From: Prorocentrum cordatum
Lineage: Eukaryota > Sar > Dinophyceae > Prorocentrales > Prorocentraceae
Length of the DNA: 64,000 nucleotides
Assembly: GCA_963575745.1 (NCBI GenBank)
Contig: CAUYUJ010022526.1
Location: 549,652-613,651 of the forward strand
Reading direction: 5' to 3'
The first letter of the stretch is position 1, and each line of letters starts with the position of its first letter. This document shows positions 53,807 to 64,000 of this stretch, in pieces. The position numbers and the translations under genes are program-made. The notes beneath the pieces are model-generated. The model did no database searches. It worked only from the letters and a program-made list of their open reading frames with translations, and was not told the origin of the DNA.

Positions 53807-54328
53807 GACGGGGAAAGGACTGCTGACGATGCCACCATCACTAGCGAGTCCATCAGGCGCCTCAAAGCGACAGACGCCGAGACGGGGATCTGCACTCTAC
53901 CTACCACTCCACCTACGCCATCGCCTACGCCCATGCCTACACCTTCGCCTACGCCCACTCCGACGCCAGCACAGACCCCAGCACCGACGACACTGAGCAG
54001 CACCGCAGAGAGGGCGAGGGTGTATGAGGAGGCTAACGCCTATCTGAGCCACGCCGAGCCTCTTTTCCTTGGGCTAGCTCGCGACAGGCGCGAGGAGCCC
54101 TGCACTCCTGCTCGAGGTCGGCTCGAGAGGAACAGTAGCCACCCTCCACCAACCTCCCACTGCCCCCCGCCCCCGAGCTCTGCTGCTGCCTCCATGCCGT
54201 CTACTCCTCCTCCTCCTCCTCCTCCTCCTCCTCCTCCGTCTCGAAGCGATCGACCTTCCTTGCTTACAGCGCAGGGGAGAGGTCGGAGTCGCGGGCGAGG
54301 TCGTGGAAGGGGTCGCGCTTCGAGGTAG
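53804..54328 (+). CDS. 3' terminal exon of an unidentified gene with Pro-Thr linker and RG-rich tail
   Basis: The frame is open from 53789 to TAG at 54326. The likely exon start is 53804, after ACAG, giving LDGERTADDATITSESIRRL. A PTPSPTPMPTP-type linker, a compact helical stretch (ERARVYEEANAYLSHAEPLF), a proline run (about 54205-54240) and a GRGRSRGRGRGRGRASR end follow. The RG-rich C-terminus resembles the tail of the gene at 1-933. Such tails often bind RNA or carry arginine methylation (family knowledge). No other domain is recognised; upstream exons were not identified. Confidence 0.45.
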   Translation: MDGERTADDATITSESIRRLKATDAETGICTLPTTPPTPSPTPMPTPSPTPTPTPAQTPAPTTLSSTAERARVYEEANAYLSHAEPLFLGLARDRREEPCTPARGRLERNSSHPPPTSHCPPPPSSAAASMPSTPPPPPPPPPPPSRSDRPSLLTAQGRGRSRGRGRGRGRASR

Positions 54329-54579
54329 AGCTGGGCGCGGGCTCTCCGTATCCACGCAGAGCCGCTCGCACCACGCGAGCGGCGCCTTAATTGCACCGCT
54401 TTCGGGCGAGCACCGTCCAGGCCCCATCCGTTTTTTTGCGGGATTCTTGAATCTTAAGGTGCTTCGGACATTCGGTGTGAGTGTGTGTGTGGCCACCTTA
54501 ATGACCTTTTAATATTTTTTATGGAGAGTCCCCTCGAGCTGCCTCCTGACACCCCTGTTCTCTTCCACATCGTTGGGGG

Positions 54580-54670
54580 GTCTCCAAGGGGAGGGTGGAA
54601 ACGAGGGGGTGTGGATACCATGGCCGGGGCCATTGTGTCTGCTCGGATCTCATTGTCATGTCGCCATGCT
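54580..54670. repeat. copy of a short dispersed repeat with ATCATGGC-type hairpin (pair with 63740-63800)
   Basis: GGGGGTGTGGATACCATGGC and GGGGCCATTGTGTCT correspond to GGGGGGGTGGATATCATGGC and GGGGCCATGATATCT at 63742-63780. There the arms GATATCATGGC/GCCATGATATC are perfect. Confidence 0.6.
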
Positions 54671-54864
54671 CTTCTTTCAGCGCCCCCCCGAGCCCCCCTC
54701 GTCTGCACACGCGCCTCGGGCCACGCTTTGCGAACCCCCTCTCGGGCGCCCCCGATCTCATCGTCCTCCCTCCCTCCTCCCGCCCTCTTCGCGCCCGTCG
54801 TCGTTGCTCCAGGGGGGAAGGCGGGAGGCGTAGGGGCGGGGGCGGGCGGGACCGCCCGAGAGGA

Positions 54865-55080
54865 AGAGGAGGAGGAGGAGGAAGAGGAGGAGGAGGAGGG
54901 GGAGGAGGAGGGGGAGGAGGAGTTGGAGAGCTCGTCGCCCTGAGGAGGAGGAGGAGGAGGAGGAGGAGGAGGAGGAAGAGTGGAGGAAGAGCAGGACAGG
55001 GGCGGAGGAGGGGCATGACGGGGGCGAAGGAGGAGCGGAGGAGGAGGAGGTGGAGCAGGAGGAGGTGGAGGAGTAGCACA
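54865..55080 (+). repeat. GGA array
   Basis: (GGA)n with GAA variants. Long frames on both strands are low-complexity. Confidence 0.9.
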
Positions 55081-55353
55081 AAGAGGCAAGCGAGGAAGCA
55101 AAGAGCCCCCAACTTCTTCTCGCTGCGACGAAAACATCACCACGAGAGGTTTCGACCCAGTGTCATCCTGCGGGGGCCCTCGCCACCAGCCCCCGAGACC
55201 GCCAACAAAACGGCCCAGGAGAAACACCTCGTCCCGCAGGAGGGATCTAGATCGGTTCGGGGGGCCCATGGCGACAGAAATCGTGACGCTGAAGTCCCGG
55301 GGAGGGGCAGGATCAAGAGGAGGAGGAGGAGGAGGACGACGACGAGGAGGAGT

Positions 55354-55388
<35 letters not shown>

Positions 55389-55764
55389 AGAGGTGTTGCA
55401 TACTCTTGAAACTCTGCTGCTCCCAACCGTCTCGCATATCATAGTGCTCGCCGATGCGCGTTGCCGCAGTACAAAGGCCTGACCTTGTTGTTTATGGAAC
55501 GCTGCGCTCCGAGTGTTTTTGTTTCGAGTTGTTGCCACCATTGTGGGAGTTAGGGGGCGAACCCGGATGGATGCCCACATTCCTTTATTCCACGAAGACC
55601 GTTCGGAACGATGCTCCCGTTTTCCTGCAGGCCCCACCTCGGTCCCTACCCCGTTTTCTACGTCCCTCCCGGGAGGAGGAGCGCCCTCGGTCGTCCCGCC
55701 CCCACCATTGCTCCTCCATTCCTTTTCCTTATAAATCATTTCTCCCGGTCTCACCCCGAGGCTA

Positions 55765-56330
55765 ATTTTTTAGGGCGCACGGGGCGTTTCGCCTGAGACC
55801 TCCTCACCATTTATGAATTGGAGGCTTGAGAACTGGCAACAGTTTCACATATTGATTGCGAGTGGTTTTCAAACTGTGGCTCTCGCCTTAGCTCCGCGCA
55901 CGTTCGTTTTAAACATGTGCAAGGGTTTCATGGATTGGTGTTCAAAATATGGCTTTCGCTTTAGCGCCGCGAGCATTCGTTTTGAACATTTGCAAGAGGT
56001 TCACGGATTGAGGGCGGGTTGTTTTCAAAATGTGGATATCGTTTTATCGTCTCGCACTTACGTTTGGAACACCCGCAAGAGCTTCACGGATTCCCATGAT
56101 CAGCGTACCAGAAATGGCGTTTTAGAAGGATTAAGGGCTATGCGGGTGCAACAGTTATGTTGGTTCGTGGTGCTGAAGTCCCATGAATCGCGTTCTGGCG
56201 ATTCCAGATCGCCAGGACGCAGCAGTCAGGTTGATCCGTGGCGTGGAAATCCCGAGCAGATTTTGTTGGCATGCTTCAAGGTCTTCAAACGGTTGTCTTC
56301 CAACGAGGCAGTTCCCTCAATGGAAATGAG
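55765..56330. repeat. dispersed composite repeat R3, copy 2
   Basis: Head GGGCGTTTCGCCTGAGACCT, three to four ~85-bp units, and a tail with GGTGCTGAAGTCCC, GTCTTCCAACGAGGC. As in copy 1, a TTGCACT word and a TCC array (from 56410) follow. Confidence 0.8.
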
Positions 56331-56409
56331 CCGTTGTAGGGGCCTATGAAGAGGAAACTTGGGGGGAGGGGTAATTCCAACATCGTTGATGACTCTTGGA
56401 ATTGCACTG

Positions 56410-57045
56410 GTCCTTCTCCTCCTCCTCATCCTACTTGTCCTCCTCCTCCTCGTCCTCCTACTCCTACTCCTCCTCCTCCTCCTCCTCCTCCTCCTCCTCC
56501 TCCTCATCATCATCATCATCATACTCGTCCTCCTCCTCCTCCTCCTCGTCCTCCTGCTCCTACTCTTCCTCCTCCTCCTCCTCCTCCTCCTCCTCCTCCT
56601 CCTCCTCCTCCTCCTCTTCCCCCAGGACCTGCACTTCGTGGTGCCGGCCGGCGCGCGCCCTGGGGACAGCGCGTGCATCGAGGCGGGGGTGGGGCGGGGC
56701 GAGGCCCGACGAGGTGGGCGCCGCTGGCCTGCGCGCGCCGCCCCCTGGAATCTCGACCTTCAGTCTTCGATCCTCCTCCTACCCCTCCTCCTCCTCCTCC
56801 TCCTCCTCCTCCTCCTCCTCCTCCCTCCTCCTCCTCCTCCTCTTGCTCCTTCTCCTCCTCCTCCACCACCTCCTCCTCCTCTTGCTCCTCCTCCTCCTCC
56901 TCCTCCTCTCCTCCTCCCCCTCTCCACTCCTCCTCCTCCTCCTCCTCCTTCTCCTCCTCCTCCTCCTCCTCCTCCTCCTCCTCCCCCTCCTCCTCCTCCT
57001 CCTCCTCCTCCTCCTCCTCCTCCTCCTTCCTCCTACTCCTCCCCT
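56410..57045 (+). repeat. long TCC arrays in two blocks
   Basis: Blocks 56410-56622 and 56770-57045, with a GC-rich insert between them. Frames of about 200-290 codons across them are artefacts. Confidence 0.92.
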
Positions 57046-57329
57046 CAGGTTTGACGCTTCCGAACAAATACAGCATCGCGACATACCGCGACACTCCTCT
57101 CCTCGAAGACCAGTCAGCCACGCGCAGAGTGGGGTGCATTCAACCCGCATAGGAAGGATTATCGGTTTACCCAGGTTCGGGTATAGCCAGGACCTCGGTG
57201 AAGGGGAGCCGGTTAGTGATTGGACCCCGAAGCCCGAAAAATGGATTGGAATAATTATACCAGGTCTGCCGTAGCTGGTTTCCTTCGTGCGACGGCAGTT
57301 CCGGTTAGTGGAATGCGGCGGAGGGGGCG

Positions 57330-57640
57330 GCCCCGGGTACACATCATTAACCAGGTCCCACTAAATTCAGTCCCGCCAATGCCCGACAGGTTGCCCCTGC
57401 ATCCTCTTCGGCCCATCCTTGGCCGCTTCCGCTGGCCGCGCCCCGTTCACAAAGTGTCGACATGGCCTTCCAAGGCCCTTGCATCCTCATCCAGGGTCCT
57501 TATTATAGGGGCTGACTGTAGGGAGGATGGGGGAAGGCTTCTTAGAAGCACCCCCGCTTCTTTGAAGGCGCGGGCCTCATCTTTACATACGAGGCCCGCG
57601 CCCTCCAAGAAGTTGTCTCGTTCTGCAAAGCCTTTCCCCC
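57330..57640. repeat. dispersed repeat family R2, copy 2, with a 12-bp-arm hairpin
   Basis: Matches 40225-40470. The hairpin GGCGCGGGCCTC (about 57568) / GAGGCCCGCGCC is perfect with a 12-nt loop. The related GGCTTCTTAGAAGC is also self-complementary. Confidence 0.7.
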
Positions 57641-57654
57641 TCCCCCATGCCCCT

Positions 57655-57815
57655 TGTGTTAAGTCGGGCATGAGGAATATTCAAATGTAGTCAATGAATC
57701 GTCTGGGGACGATGGTTCAACTATTTTCGATTAGTTGTGAGTAAGCTCTGACTATTCTCCATTTTTCCACCAAGGTCGGCCTGTAGGAGGACATGCCCGA
57801 CATAACCCTTGTGTG
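57655..57815. repeat. ~150-bp repeat, copy 1 (copy 2 at 59280-59435)
   Basis: Both copies start AAGTCGGGC, contain GGAATATTCAAA or GGAGTATTCAAA plus GTCAAT, and end GGAGGACATGCCCGAC. AT-rich interior. Confidence 0.75.
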
Positions 57816-58340
57816 CGCCGCCACGACAAAACGGGAGGATCAACCACGCGTGCGATACAGGTGACCACTCTTCGGAGTGACCTCTTAGTGCAGGCCCGCA
57901 GGGATCCTCCCCAGCCCCTGCCGGCGCGCTGGGCTTTGTTCCCCCCTCGCGGCCGCAGCGGCCCCCTTGAAGCCACGCTTGCCAGGAGGCGTACCAGCGG
58001 CGCGCCGCCGCCGGGAGCCCGTCACCTGTCAGCGTGTCGTTCCTCCGCCTTGGCGTCTGGAGGCACCCAGCACCCGACGACGGTCCCAAGGCGCCCCCAG
58101 CACGGCCAAGAGGCCTCAAGAGCGCCCCAATGCGGTCCCTCCTGTCCGAATCACTCGCGTCCTCGGGACCTTTCCTGTGCCCTGGGCGAGCACCGTGCGG
58201 GCTGCGGGGCCGGCCCAGGGGGGCTTGCAGCGGGGTAGCTCGTCGGATTGGGGGGGGGGGGGCATCTCCCTGCAGGGAAGATGGCAGACTTGCGTGATAT
58301 CCGACACCGAGCCAAACCTCCGAGTCGGGTTGAGATGATG

Positions 58341-58507
58341 GGCCTGTTTCCATTACCACCAGCATAAGTTGGAGGGGGGAAGGAGGTGGAGTATGAGGAG
58401 GAGGAGGAGGAGGAGGAGGAGGAGGAGGAGGAGGAGGAGGAGGAGGACCCCCTCCCCTTCCTACTTATGGTGGTGGTGGTGGTGGTGGTGGAAAACAAGC
58501 CCACCAT
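58341..58507. mobile_element. MITE-like element with GGA core, copy 1
   Basis: The left end GGGCCTGTTTCCATTACCACCA mirrors the right end GGTGGTGGTGGAAAACAAGCCC. GTTGGAGGGGGGAAGGAGGT follows the left end and a (GGA)n core fills the centre. Confidence 0.75.
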
Positions 58508-59279
58508 GAGAGGATGACGCGGCGCGGCGATCGCGGCGGCCATGGATCGGGGCAAGTTTCTGTTGTCAAGGAGCGGCGTGCCTTTCCCCTGCCCCCCCGA
58601 TCTCTGCGATGTAGGCGTGGTTCATAAGCAGTAAACAGCTAGCGACAGAGAGTTGTCAGTTCGTCCCACCATGGGCAGTCATGTTGTTTGGCTGGGGATC
58701 GATCGTATGCCACCAAGAAGTGGCACGCCGGCCCTTCCACTCACCCTGGCCAGTTCGCCTCTGATGTTTCTCGCCGCGGCGTCCTCATCATAGTTGTTTC
58801 GGGCACGTTTCTCGGGTCGGACGGATGGAAGTGATGGGGGAGCGGGGGTTTGAAATTTGCTGCCTGCAGCTGGTCTCTGCCCGGCCGTGGGGCGCCTCCC
58901 TCGGTACATGGGCGCCTCTGGCGCCCGAAGGCGCCAGAAATAGCAGCTACGCGAGCTGATTCGCTAACCCCACCCCTGTATCTTCTCCTACGTTCGTCCC
59001 ACCCCAGTTGCAGCCCTCGCCAGCTCGCCCAGCCTTGGCCACTGCCACTCTCACTGAGTTTTCAGATCCGCTTCCTCCAGCGTCCCTGCACACCTGGGGA
59101 GTTCGGTCGGGGCCCGCGGCGCCCCGATCACAGTGCCCGCGCTGCTGGCAAGAGGCGTTGACGGCGCGGCCCCCAAATGTGAGAAGGGACCCGAAGTGCC
59201 CGCGAGGCGTCACGTGCCTTCAAGAGAGGCGTGAGGCGGAACCGCACGACGCCGAGATGGTTGCAAGAGGCCCATAAGG

Positions 59280-59435
59280 GTAAGTCGGGCCTGTCCCTTG
59301 CACAGGAGGAGTATTCAAACTAGTCAATCGTCAGGGGCATATTTTTTATTTGCATTATCATTATGGTTGAGTATTGTTTGAAGATGTTTCATGTTTCTTC
59401 AAATCCGCCTGTCGGAGGACATGCCCGACCGAACC
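59280..59435. repeat. ~150-bp repeat, copy 2
   Basis: See 57655. The flanks differ, so the copies are dispersed rather than part of one larger duplication. Confidence 0.75.
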
Positions 59436-60165
59436 ATGAGGGCCCCAGGAAGCGCCCGAGACACCTCAAGGCCGGGTAAATTCACGATTGCGGAGGCCGC
59501 CCCGAACGGAGTCTTGGGCAAGTTCTCCATTGCAGAAGCCCGACCGTGCTTCCTGAAGACAGCGCGCCATGATGAGGCAGCACCTGGACGCAGCCACTGC
59601 TTGCACGATGCTGGGATCGCGCTGGCATCCCACCGGCGGACGCCTCTGTCTTAGGGCTCGAGCCCCTTCGGGTCGAGCCCGCGGCGCCCGAGCCCGCTCA
59701 CACTCGCAGTCAAAACCGCACTCGCACGAACGTGCGGAGTCCCGCGCGGACCTCGCAGATCGGCGCGCGGAGCGCGCCAGGCCCCCCCCCCCCCTCCGCG
59801 GCGGGCGGCCCGCGCGCCAGCGGCGGCGCCAGAGACGCCATCGAGGGGGGGGGGGGCAGCGCCGCTCCAAGAGGTCTGCGCAGAGCTTCGACGGTTTGTC
59901 AAGGACAGGCCACAATGCCGTTCAGCGTGGTTTGGGCCCTGGATTTGTTATTCGTTTCGTTTTTCGTTGTTGCTTTCACGCCCCGCTTCGTCGTTCGCTT
60001 GCGGTTTGCACCAGCTTCGTTTTGAGCGTCCGTTCGACACGTTGGGCCTCGCTTCGTTATCCGTCGTCAACGCCATGCCGTTTTAGACATCCCTGTGGTC
60101 GGTCCCTGCACTTTGTGCTCGTGCGTTCCTTTCTTCCTCGGCCTGAGGGCTCCGGGCCCCGCGGC

Positions 60166-60605
60166 ATGGCGCAGGCCAAGGAGGCGCCAACCTCGGCCGC
60201 TGGCGGCGCCCCGCAAGCCGGCCTCTCGCGGTTCGACCGCCTCCTGGCCGAGCTGAAGCGCGAGCACGAGGCTGCGGCGCGCCAGCTGCACGGCAACCCG
60301 TCGCAGCAGGCGACGGGCCCGTTTTCCACCACCAACCCCACAGGTTGGAGGGGGGAAAGAGGTGGAGGGTGAGGAGTCGGAGGAGGGGGACGGAGGAGGG
60401 GGACGGAGGAGGAGGAGGAGGAGGAGGAGGAGGAGGAGGACGAGGACGAGGACGAGGAAGAGGAGGAGGACCCCCTCCGCCTCCAATTTCCGGTGGTGGC
60501 GGTGGAAAACGAGCCCACCAGCAGGACCCCTGGGCAGAGGATGGGTTGCGGACGCTGGCGGGCCTGGCCGACGATGCGGCGTGCGGACCTCGGAGGAAGA
60601 AAAAG
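60166..60605 (+). CDS. 5' exons of an unidentified gene (coiled-coil N-terminus), split by a MITE-like element
   Basis: ATG at 60166 opens MAQAKEAPTSAAGGAP, then LSRFDRLLAELKREHEAAAR (predicted coiled coil), reaching a CACAG|GTTGG junction at 60343/60344. A second coding stretch, 60522-60605, gives QDPWAEDGLRTLAGLADDAA and a basic end before an AG|GTACCG donor (60605/60606). The TIR element at 60313-60522 fills and overlaps both junctions. The simple GT donor at 60344 leaves phase 1, while the second stretch needs phase 0, so the exact splice sites are open. Later exons were not identified. Confidence 0.45.
60313..60522. mobile_element. MITE-like element with GGA core, copy 2, at an exon boundary
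   Basis: Left end GGGCCCGTTTTCCACCACCA, right end GGTGGTGGCGGTGGAAAACG then AGCCCACC. GTTGGAGGGGGGAAAGAGGT follows the left end as in copy 1. The left end overlaps coding sequence (GPFSTTNPT), so part of the element is exonic. Confidence 0.75.
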
Positions 60606-61946
60606 GTACCGACGCCGCTGCTCGTCCTGGAGATCCTTGTCAGAAGGCACCCCGGAAGAGGTCTGGGGAGTGACCGAGTAGCCCCAGATATGCCGTGGCT
60701 TGAGTCCTTCAACACTCAGGATGGAAAAAACACTCAGACACAATTGATCGCCGATTCCATGGGAAATTTGGGAAAATATGGGAAGTGGGGGGGAGGGACA
60801 AAAAACCCGAAAATGCAGGAAAACGTTGTGAATCCTGTTATTCGTGTGAATGTATTTGTGTGTCCCAGGGCCCTTCACACACGGGGCCTCTGGAAGTCCC
60901 GCCCCCTTCCGATGGGCCGTCTCTGGGCCAGCCCCGGGACCTGGCGAGGGCCCCCAGGTGGCCGAGAGGTGCCGGGAGCCGCCCGTCGTGGTTTTGGCGT
61001 TCACGGCGCGAGCAGGTCCGTGGGCGGCACCGGCCCCGTGTCTCTCGGAGGTTGATAGACCTCGTGGAACGGGGCGGGGGGGCGTCCCCCAGTACACATC
61101 ACTAAACCAGGTCCCACTAAACCCTGTTCTGCCCACGCCCGAGAGGTATGACCCGAAAACCATGGGGCCGCAGCGGAGGGAGGAGGAGGACATTGACAGA
61201 GGGGGCAACGACAGAGGGCGCAACCAAAGCTCAGGGGGGACATATCGATCCCCGATCTCGGGGGTGCACAGACCTCCTACCCTGACACGTCGATCAAGGA
61301 ATTGGCCGTTTTCGGTTCGCGAGAGCGCGTCGCGGCCGTCATTGTTGCGGTTCCAGGTCCGTCGGTTTCGGTCCCAGGCCGTTTTCACGAAGGGGAGGTG
61401 TACTAAAGGGAGGTTTGTCCACCGCCGAGTCTCAGTGGCGCGCTTGGGGGGGGAAGCGAGACGCCAGGAGGCCTCCTCAGAAGGCGGCGGGGCGCCTGAG
61501 AAGCCCTCGCGCCATGCCTGAGAAGCTTGGCTGCCGTGCCTCCAGGGAAGGCTCCGACAGCTTCTCGGAGGGCGGGGGGGACTTCCGAGCCTTAGACTTG
61601 GCATCGCTCGGACGTGTGTTTTTTCTCGGCGAGGACCATCGAGGACCATCCTGGACCATCGAGCAATTATTCACTGCGTGGAGCTCCCCATATGTGCATC
61701 TACTCGCATGGACCTGTCCGCCGTGAATGTCTAGGCGCAAGAGCTTTCGAATATTAACGGGCTTCAGTTGTGACGGTCTGGACATCAATCTAACTGCGAA
61801 TGAATTGGAGTGTGAATGAGCCTCAGTAGTACGAGCGCGTCTCTGTGCATGAGCCTGGGGCCTCCTGGGGCCTCCTGAAACCTACTGGGGCTTCCTGGGG
61901 TCTCCAGGAGCCTCTTGGGACCTCCTGGGACCTCCTAGGAAGGTTT

Positions 61947-62215
61947 CGTGCCCCAGGAGAGGCGCAATCTATAGCAACAGACGTACATAAAACATTGCGG
62001 ATTAGAGCCACAGAAGAAGGGCAATCTATAGGAACACGCGTAAAACACCAAGGACTCGTGCCCCAGGAGAGGCCCAATATATAGGAACATGAGTAAAACA
62101 TTTAGGATTGTGTACACAGGAGAAGGACCATCTATAGAAACATACGTAGAACATCAAAGAATCGTGCTCCAGGTGAGGCCCAATCGATAGGAGCATACGT
62201 AAAACACATGGGATT
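61947..62215. repeat. five tandem units of about 55 bp
   Basis: Units start near 61947, 62005, 62057, 62110 and 62163. Each runs CGTGCCCCAGGAGAGG, CAATCTATAGGAACA, CGTAAAACA. They are bordered by CTCCTGGGGCCTCCTG-type repeats (61855-61940 and 62220-62480). Confidence 0.85.
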
Positions 62216-62498
62216 GGAGCCACTCCTGTTGCCTTCTGAGGCCTCCTGCTCCTGGGGCCTCTCGGGGCCTCCTGTTGCCTTCCGAGGCCTCCTGGCGCTT
62301 CCTGTTGTCTCCTGGGGTCTCCTGTGGTTTCCTGAGGCCTTCTGGAGCTTCCTGGGCCTCCTGGAGCCTCTTGGGACATCCTGTGGCCTCTTGAGTCTTT
62401 CTGTGGCCTCCTGATGCCTCCTGGGACCTCATGTGGTCTCCTGGGGCCTCCTGGAGCCTGTTGGAGCCTCCTGTGGCATCCTGAGAAGAATCTGCGCC

Positions 62499-63130
62499 CA
62501 CGAGCCTGGCCACCAAAACAAGCAAACCGATCGAGACATCCTCAAAATCTGGCCCACCTGGGGGGTGAAAATGAGCGCCTCGCTCGAGACATCCTCCAAA
62601 TCTGCTCCGAAAGCGAAGGATGTTGAGCCCAGAAACAAGCAAACCGCCTGAGACATCCCCACAAAATGGCCGCGAACGAGCCCGTGCAACCACCCCTGGC
62701 GGCTCCCCTTAGGGCCACGAGCCTGGCCACCAAAACAAGCAAACCGATCGAGACATCCTCAAAATCTGGCCCACCTGGGGGGTGAAAATGAGCGCCTCGC
62801 TCGAGACATCCTCCAAATCTGCTCCGAAAGCGAAGGATGTTGAGCCCAGAAACAAGCAAACCGCCTGAGACATCCCCACAAAATGGCCGCGAACGGGCCC
62901 GTGCAAACACCCCTGGCGGCTCCCCTTAGGGGTGCTGAAACCAGCGCCCCGCCTGAGACATCCTCACAATCTGCTCTCCAAGCGAAGGATGTTGAGCCCG
63001 GAAACAGGCAAACCGCCTGAGACATCCCCACAAAATGGCCGCGAACGAACCCGTGCAATCACCCCTGGCGGCTCCTCTTAGGGGTGCTGAAACGAGCGCC
63101 CCGCCTGAGACATCCTCCAAATCTGATGTG
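62499..63130. repeat. tandem duplication of a 217-bp unit with two further partial units
   Basis: Copies 62499-62715 and 62716-62931 are almost identical (start CACGAGCCTGGCCACCAAAA). Partial copies follow at about 62931-63083 and 63083-63130. CGAGACATCCTC is a recurring internal word. Confidence 0.9.
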
Positions 63131-63398
63131 TGTTGAGTAAGTCTAGTATGAGTAGGTCTGAGTATGAGTATGCCTGAGTATGAGTAAGTCTGTGTATGAG
63201 TAAGTCTGTGTATGAGTAAGCTGTGTATGAGTACGTCTGGGTGTGAGTAAGTCTGTGTATGAGTAAGTCTGTGTATGAGTATGTCTGAGTGTGAGTCAGT
63301 CTGAGTATGAGTAGGTCTGAGTATGAGTAAATCTGAGTATGAGTAAGTCTGTGTATGAGTAAGTCTGAGTATGAGCAAGTGTGAGTATGAGTAAGTCC
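63130..63398 (+). repeat. minisatellite of GAGTATGAGTAAGTCTG
   Basis: A unit of 15-16 bp repeated about 16 times with GTGTATG/GAGTATG variation, ending at the GGA-rich stretch 63400-63445. Confidence 0.9.
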
Positions 63399-64000
63399 GA
63401 CAGGAGGGGAGGAGAAAAGAGGAGGAGGGAGGAGGAGGAGTAGGAGGCGTCCAAGTAATAACAAGAACCCCATCTTAGGATATGGGGAAAAAACACACGC
63501 ACGAAACCGACAAATGCACGGGAAATGGACGTCCGAGCGACGGCAAGTAGAAGGCCCGCCCCCCCTCGCGTCCCCCCCCCCCCCCGCGCTCGCCCCCGAT
63601 CCTCGGGACCGCCGCCTTCCGAGATGCTCGGAAGCCCCCCCGCCCTCCGAGAAGCTGCCTGAGCCTTCCCCAGAGGCACGACGGCTTCTGAGACGTTCCG
63701 CCGCCTTCTGTCGGGAGCGGAAAAGAGGGGGGTGATGACTAAGGGGGGGGTGGATATCATGGCGAGGGGCCATGATATCTCCCCAGATTTCATGGCGCCT
63801 CTTCTTATTTCATTACGTCCCTGGCCCGCCCGCTGGGCCGCGCACATGCCGCCGGTCATGATTTGCACCCCCCCTCTTGGACACCCCCCTCTTGGCCGCT
63901 CCCGATTCTGAGGAGGCCTCCTGGCGTCTCGCTTCCCCCCCCCGCGTTCGCCGCCGACCCTCAGGACCGGCCCCGAGCGCCCCCGCGCCGCCCGGCGTGC

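Larger units (their letters stand above)
61599..63546. mobile_element. 1.95-kb element with the termini of the 129-bp MITE
   Basis: TGGCATCGCTCGGACGTGTG at 61599 and ACGTCCGAGCGACGGCAA at 63529-63546 are terminal inverted repeats matching those of the 39621-39749 element. The inside holds tandem repeats only (next three entries) and no transposase frame. Confidence 0.6.
61447..63945. repeat. interrupted long inverted repeat around a 1.95-kb element
   Basis: The left arm is 61447-61598: GGGGGGGAAGCGAGACGCCA, then GAAGGCGGCGG, GGGAAGGCTC and AGCTTCTCGGAGGGCGG. It recurs inverted at about 63606-63715 and 63906-63945. Between the two right-hand pieces lies DNA of another repeat family (63740-63800), so the right arm appears to have been split by a later insertion. 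Confidence 0.65.

Noticed and set aside
62499-62931. 217-bp duplication as a gene duplication
   Set aside because: The frames in it are short and end within each unit; it is better explained as satellite growth.

Overview
The window looks like nuclear DNA of a dinoflagellate; the genus cannot be told from sequence alone. The pointers are very high GC with long GGA/TCC, CT, GTC and ACT arrays, gene pieces separated by introns, K/R/G/A-rich tails carrying KRPAAA, an HU-type (bacterial-like) histone-like protein gene, and several families of degenerate retroelements and small inverted-repeat elements. Genes are sparse. Most of the 64 kb is transposon-derived or simple-sequence DNA.

Layout. 0-1 kb: 3' end of a gene with an RG/KRPAAA tail. 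1.2-3.3 kb: short tandem repeats and TCC arrays. 3.79-4.23 kb: intron-less HU-like gene. 4.25-5.25 kb: minisatellite, GAC, CT and poly-C tracts. 5.4-8.0 kb: a multi-exon gene of unknown function. 8.2-14.1 kb: GGA/TCC arrays, an AT-rich island (9.6-10.3 kb) and GC-rich DNA with only relic-like reading frames. 14.75-19.1 kb: an expanded copy of a dispersed repeat (family R1; other copies at 34.9 and 50.6-51.5 kb).

19.58-29.07 kb is the most remarkable part. It is a retroelement whose first, intact reading frame (2007 codons) carries two N-terminal hydrophobic segments, a Gag-like domain, a CCHC zinc knuckle and, at the C-terminus, a complete RNA 2'-phosphotransferase (Tpt1/KptA) domain with all its expected catalytic residues. 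The following frame, broken twice, carries a RING-H2 finger and a retropepsin-like site. Both frames are studded with about 40 copies of a 14-nt hairpin unit (GCGGG-loop-CCCGC). Its stem shows compensatory changes, and it sits in a fixed reading phase that follows the frame through each break. The element runs into a 100-N gap; no reverse transcriptase is visible before it.

30.4-32.5 kb is a roughly 2 kb ACT/TAC array. 33-39 kb has no convincing gene. 39.4-39.75 kb holds a coiled-coil exon with a 129-bp TIR element just after its splice donor. 42.2-49.1 kb is a decayed non-LTR (LINE) element with ORF1-like, endonuclease, reverse transcriptase and C-terminal zinc-finger segments, disrupted by stops, frameshifts and an A72 tract.

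49-64 kb is a mosaic of dispersed repeat families in two or more copies, with two more gene exons (53.8-54.3 kb and 60.17-60.6 kb). At 61.6-63.5 kb lies a larger element that shares its termini with the 129-bp element. At three places an inverted-repeat element adjoins or overlaps an apparent exon boundary, which suggests introner-like activity.
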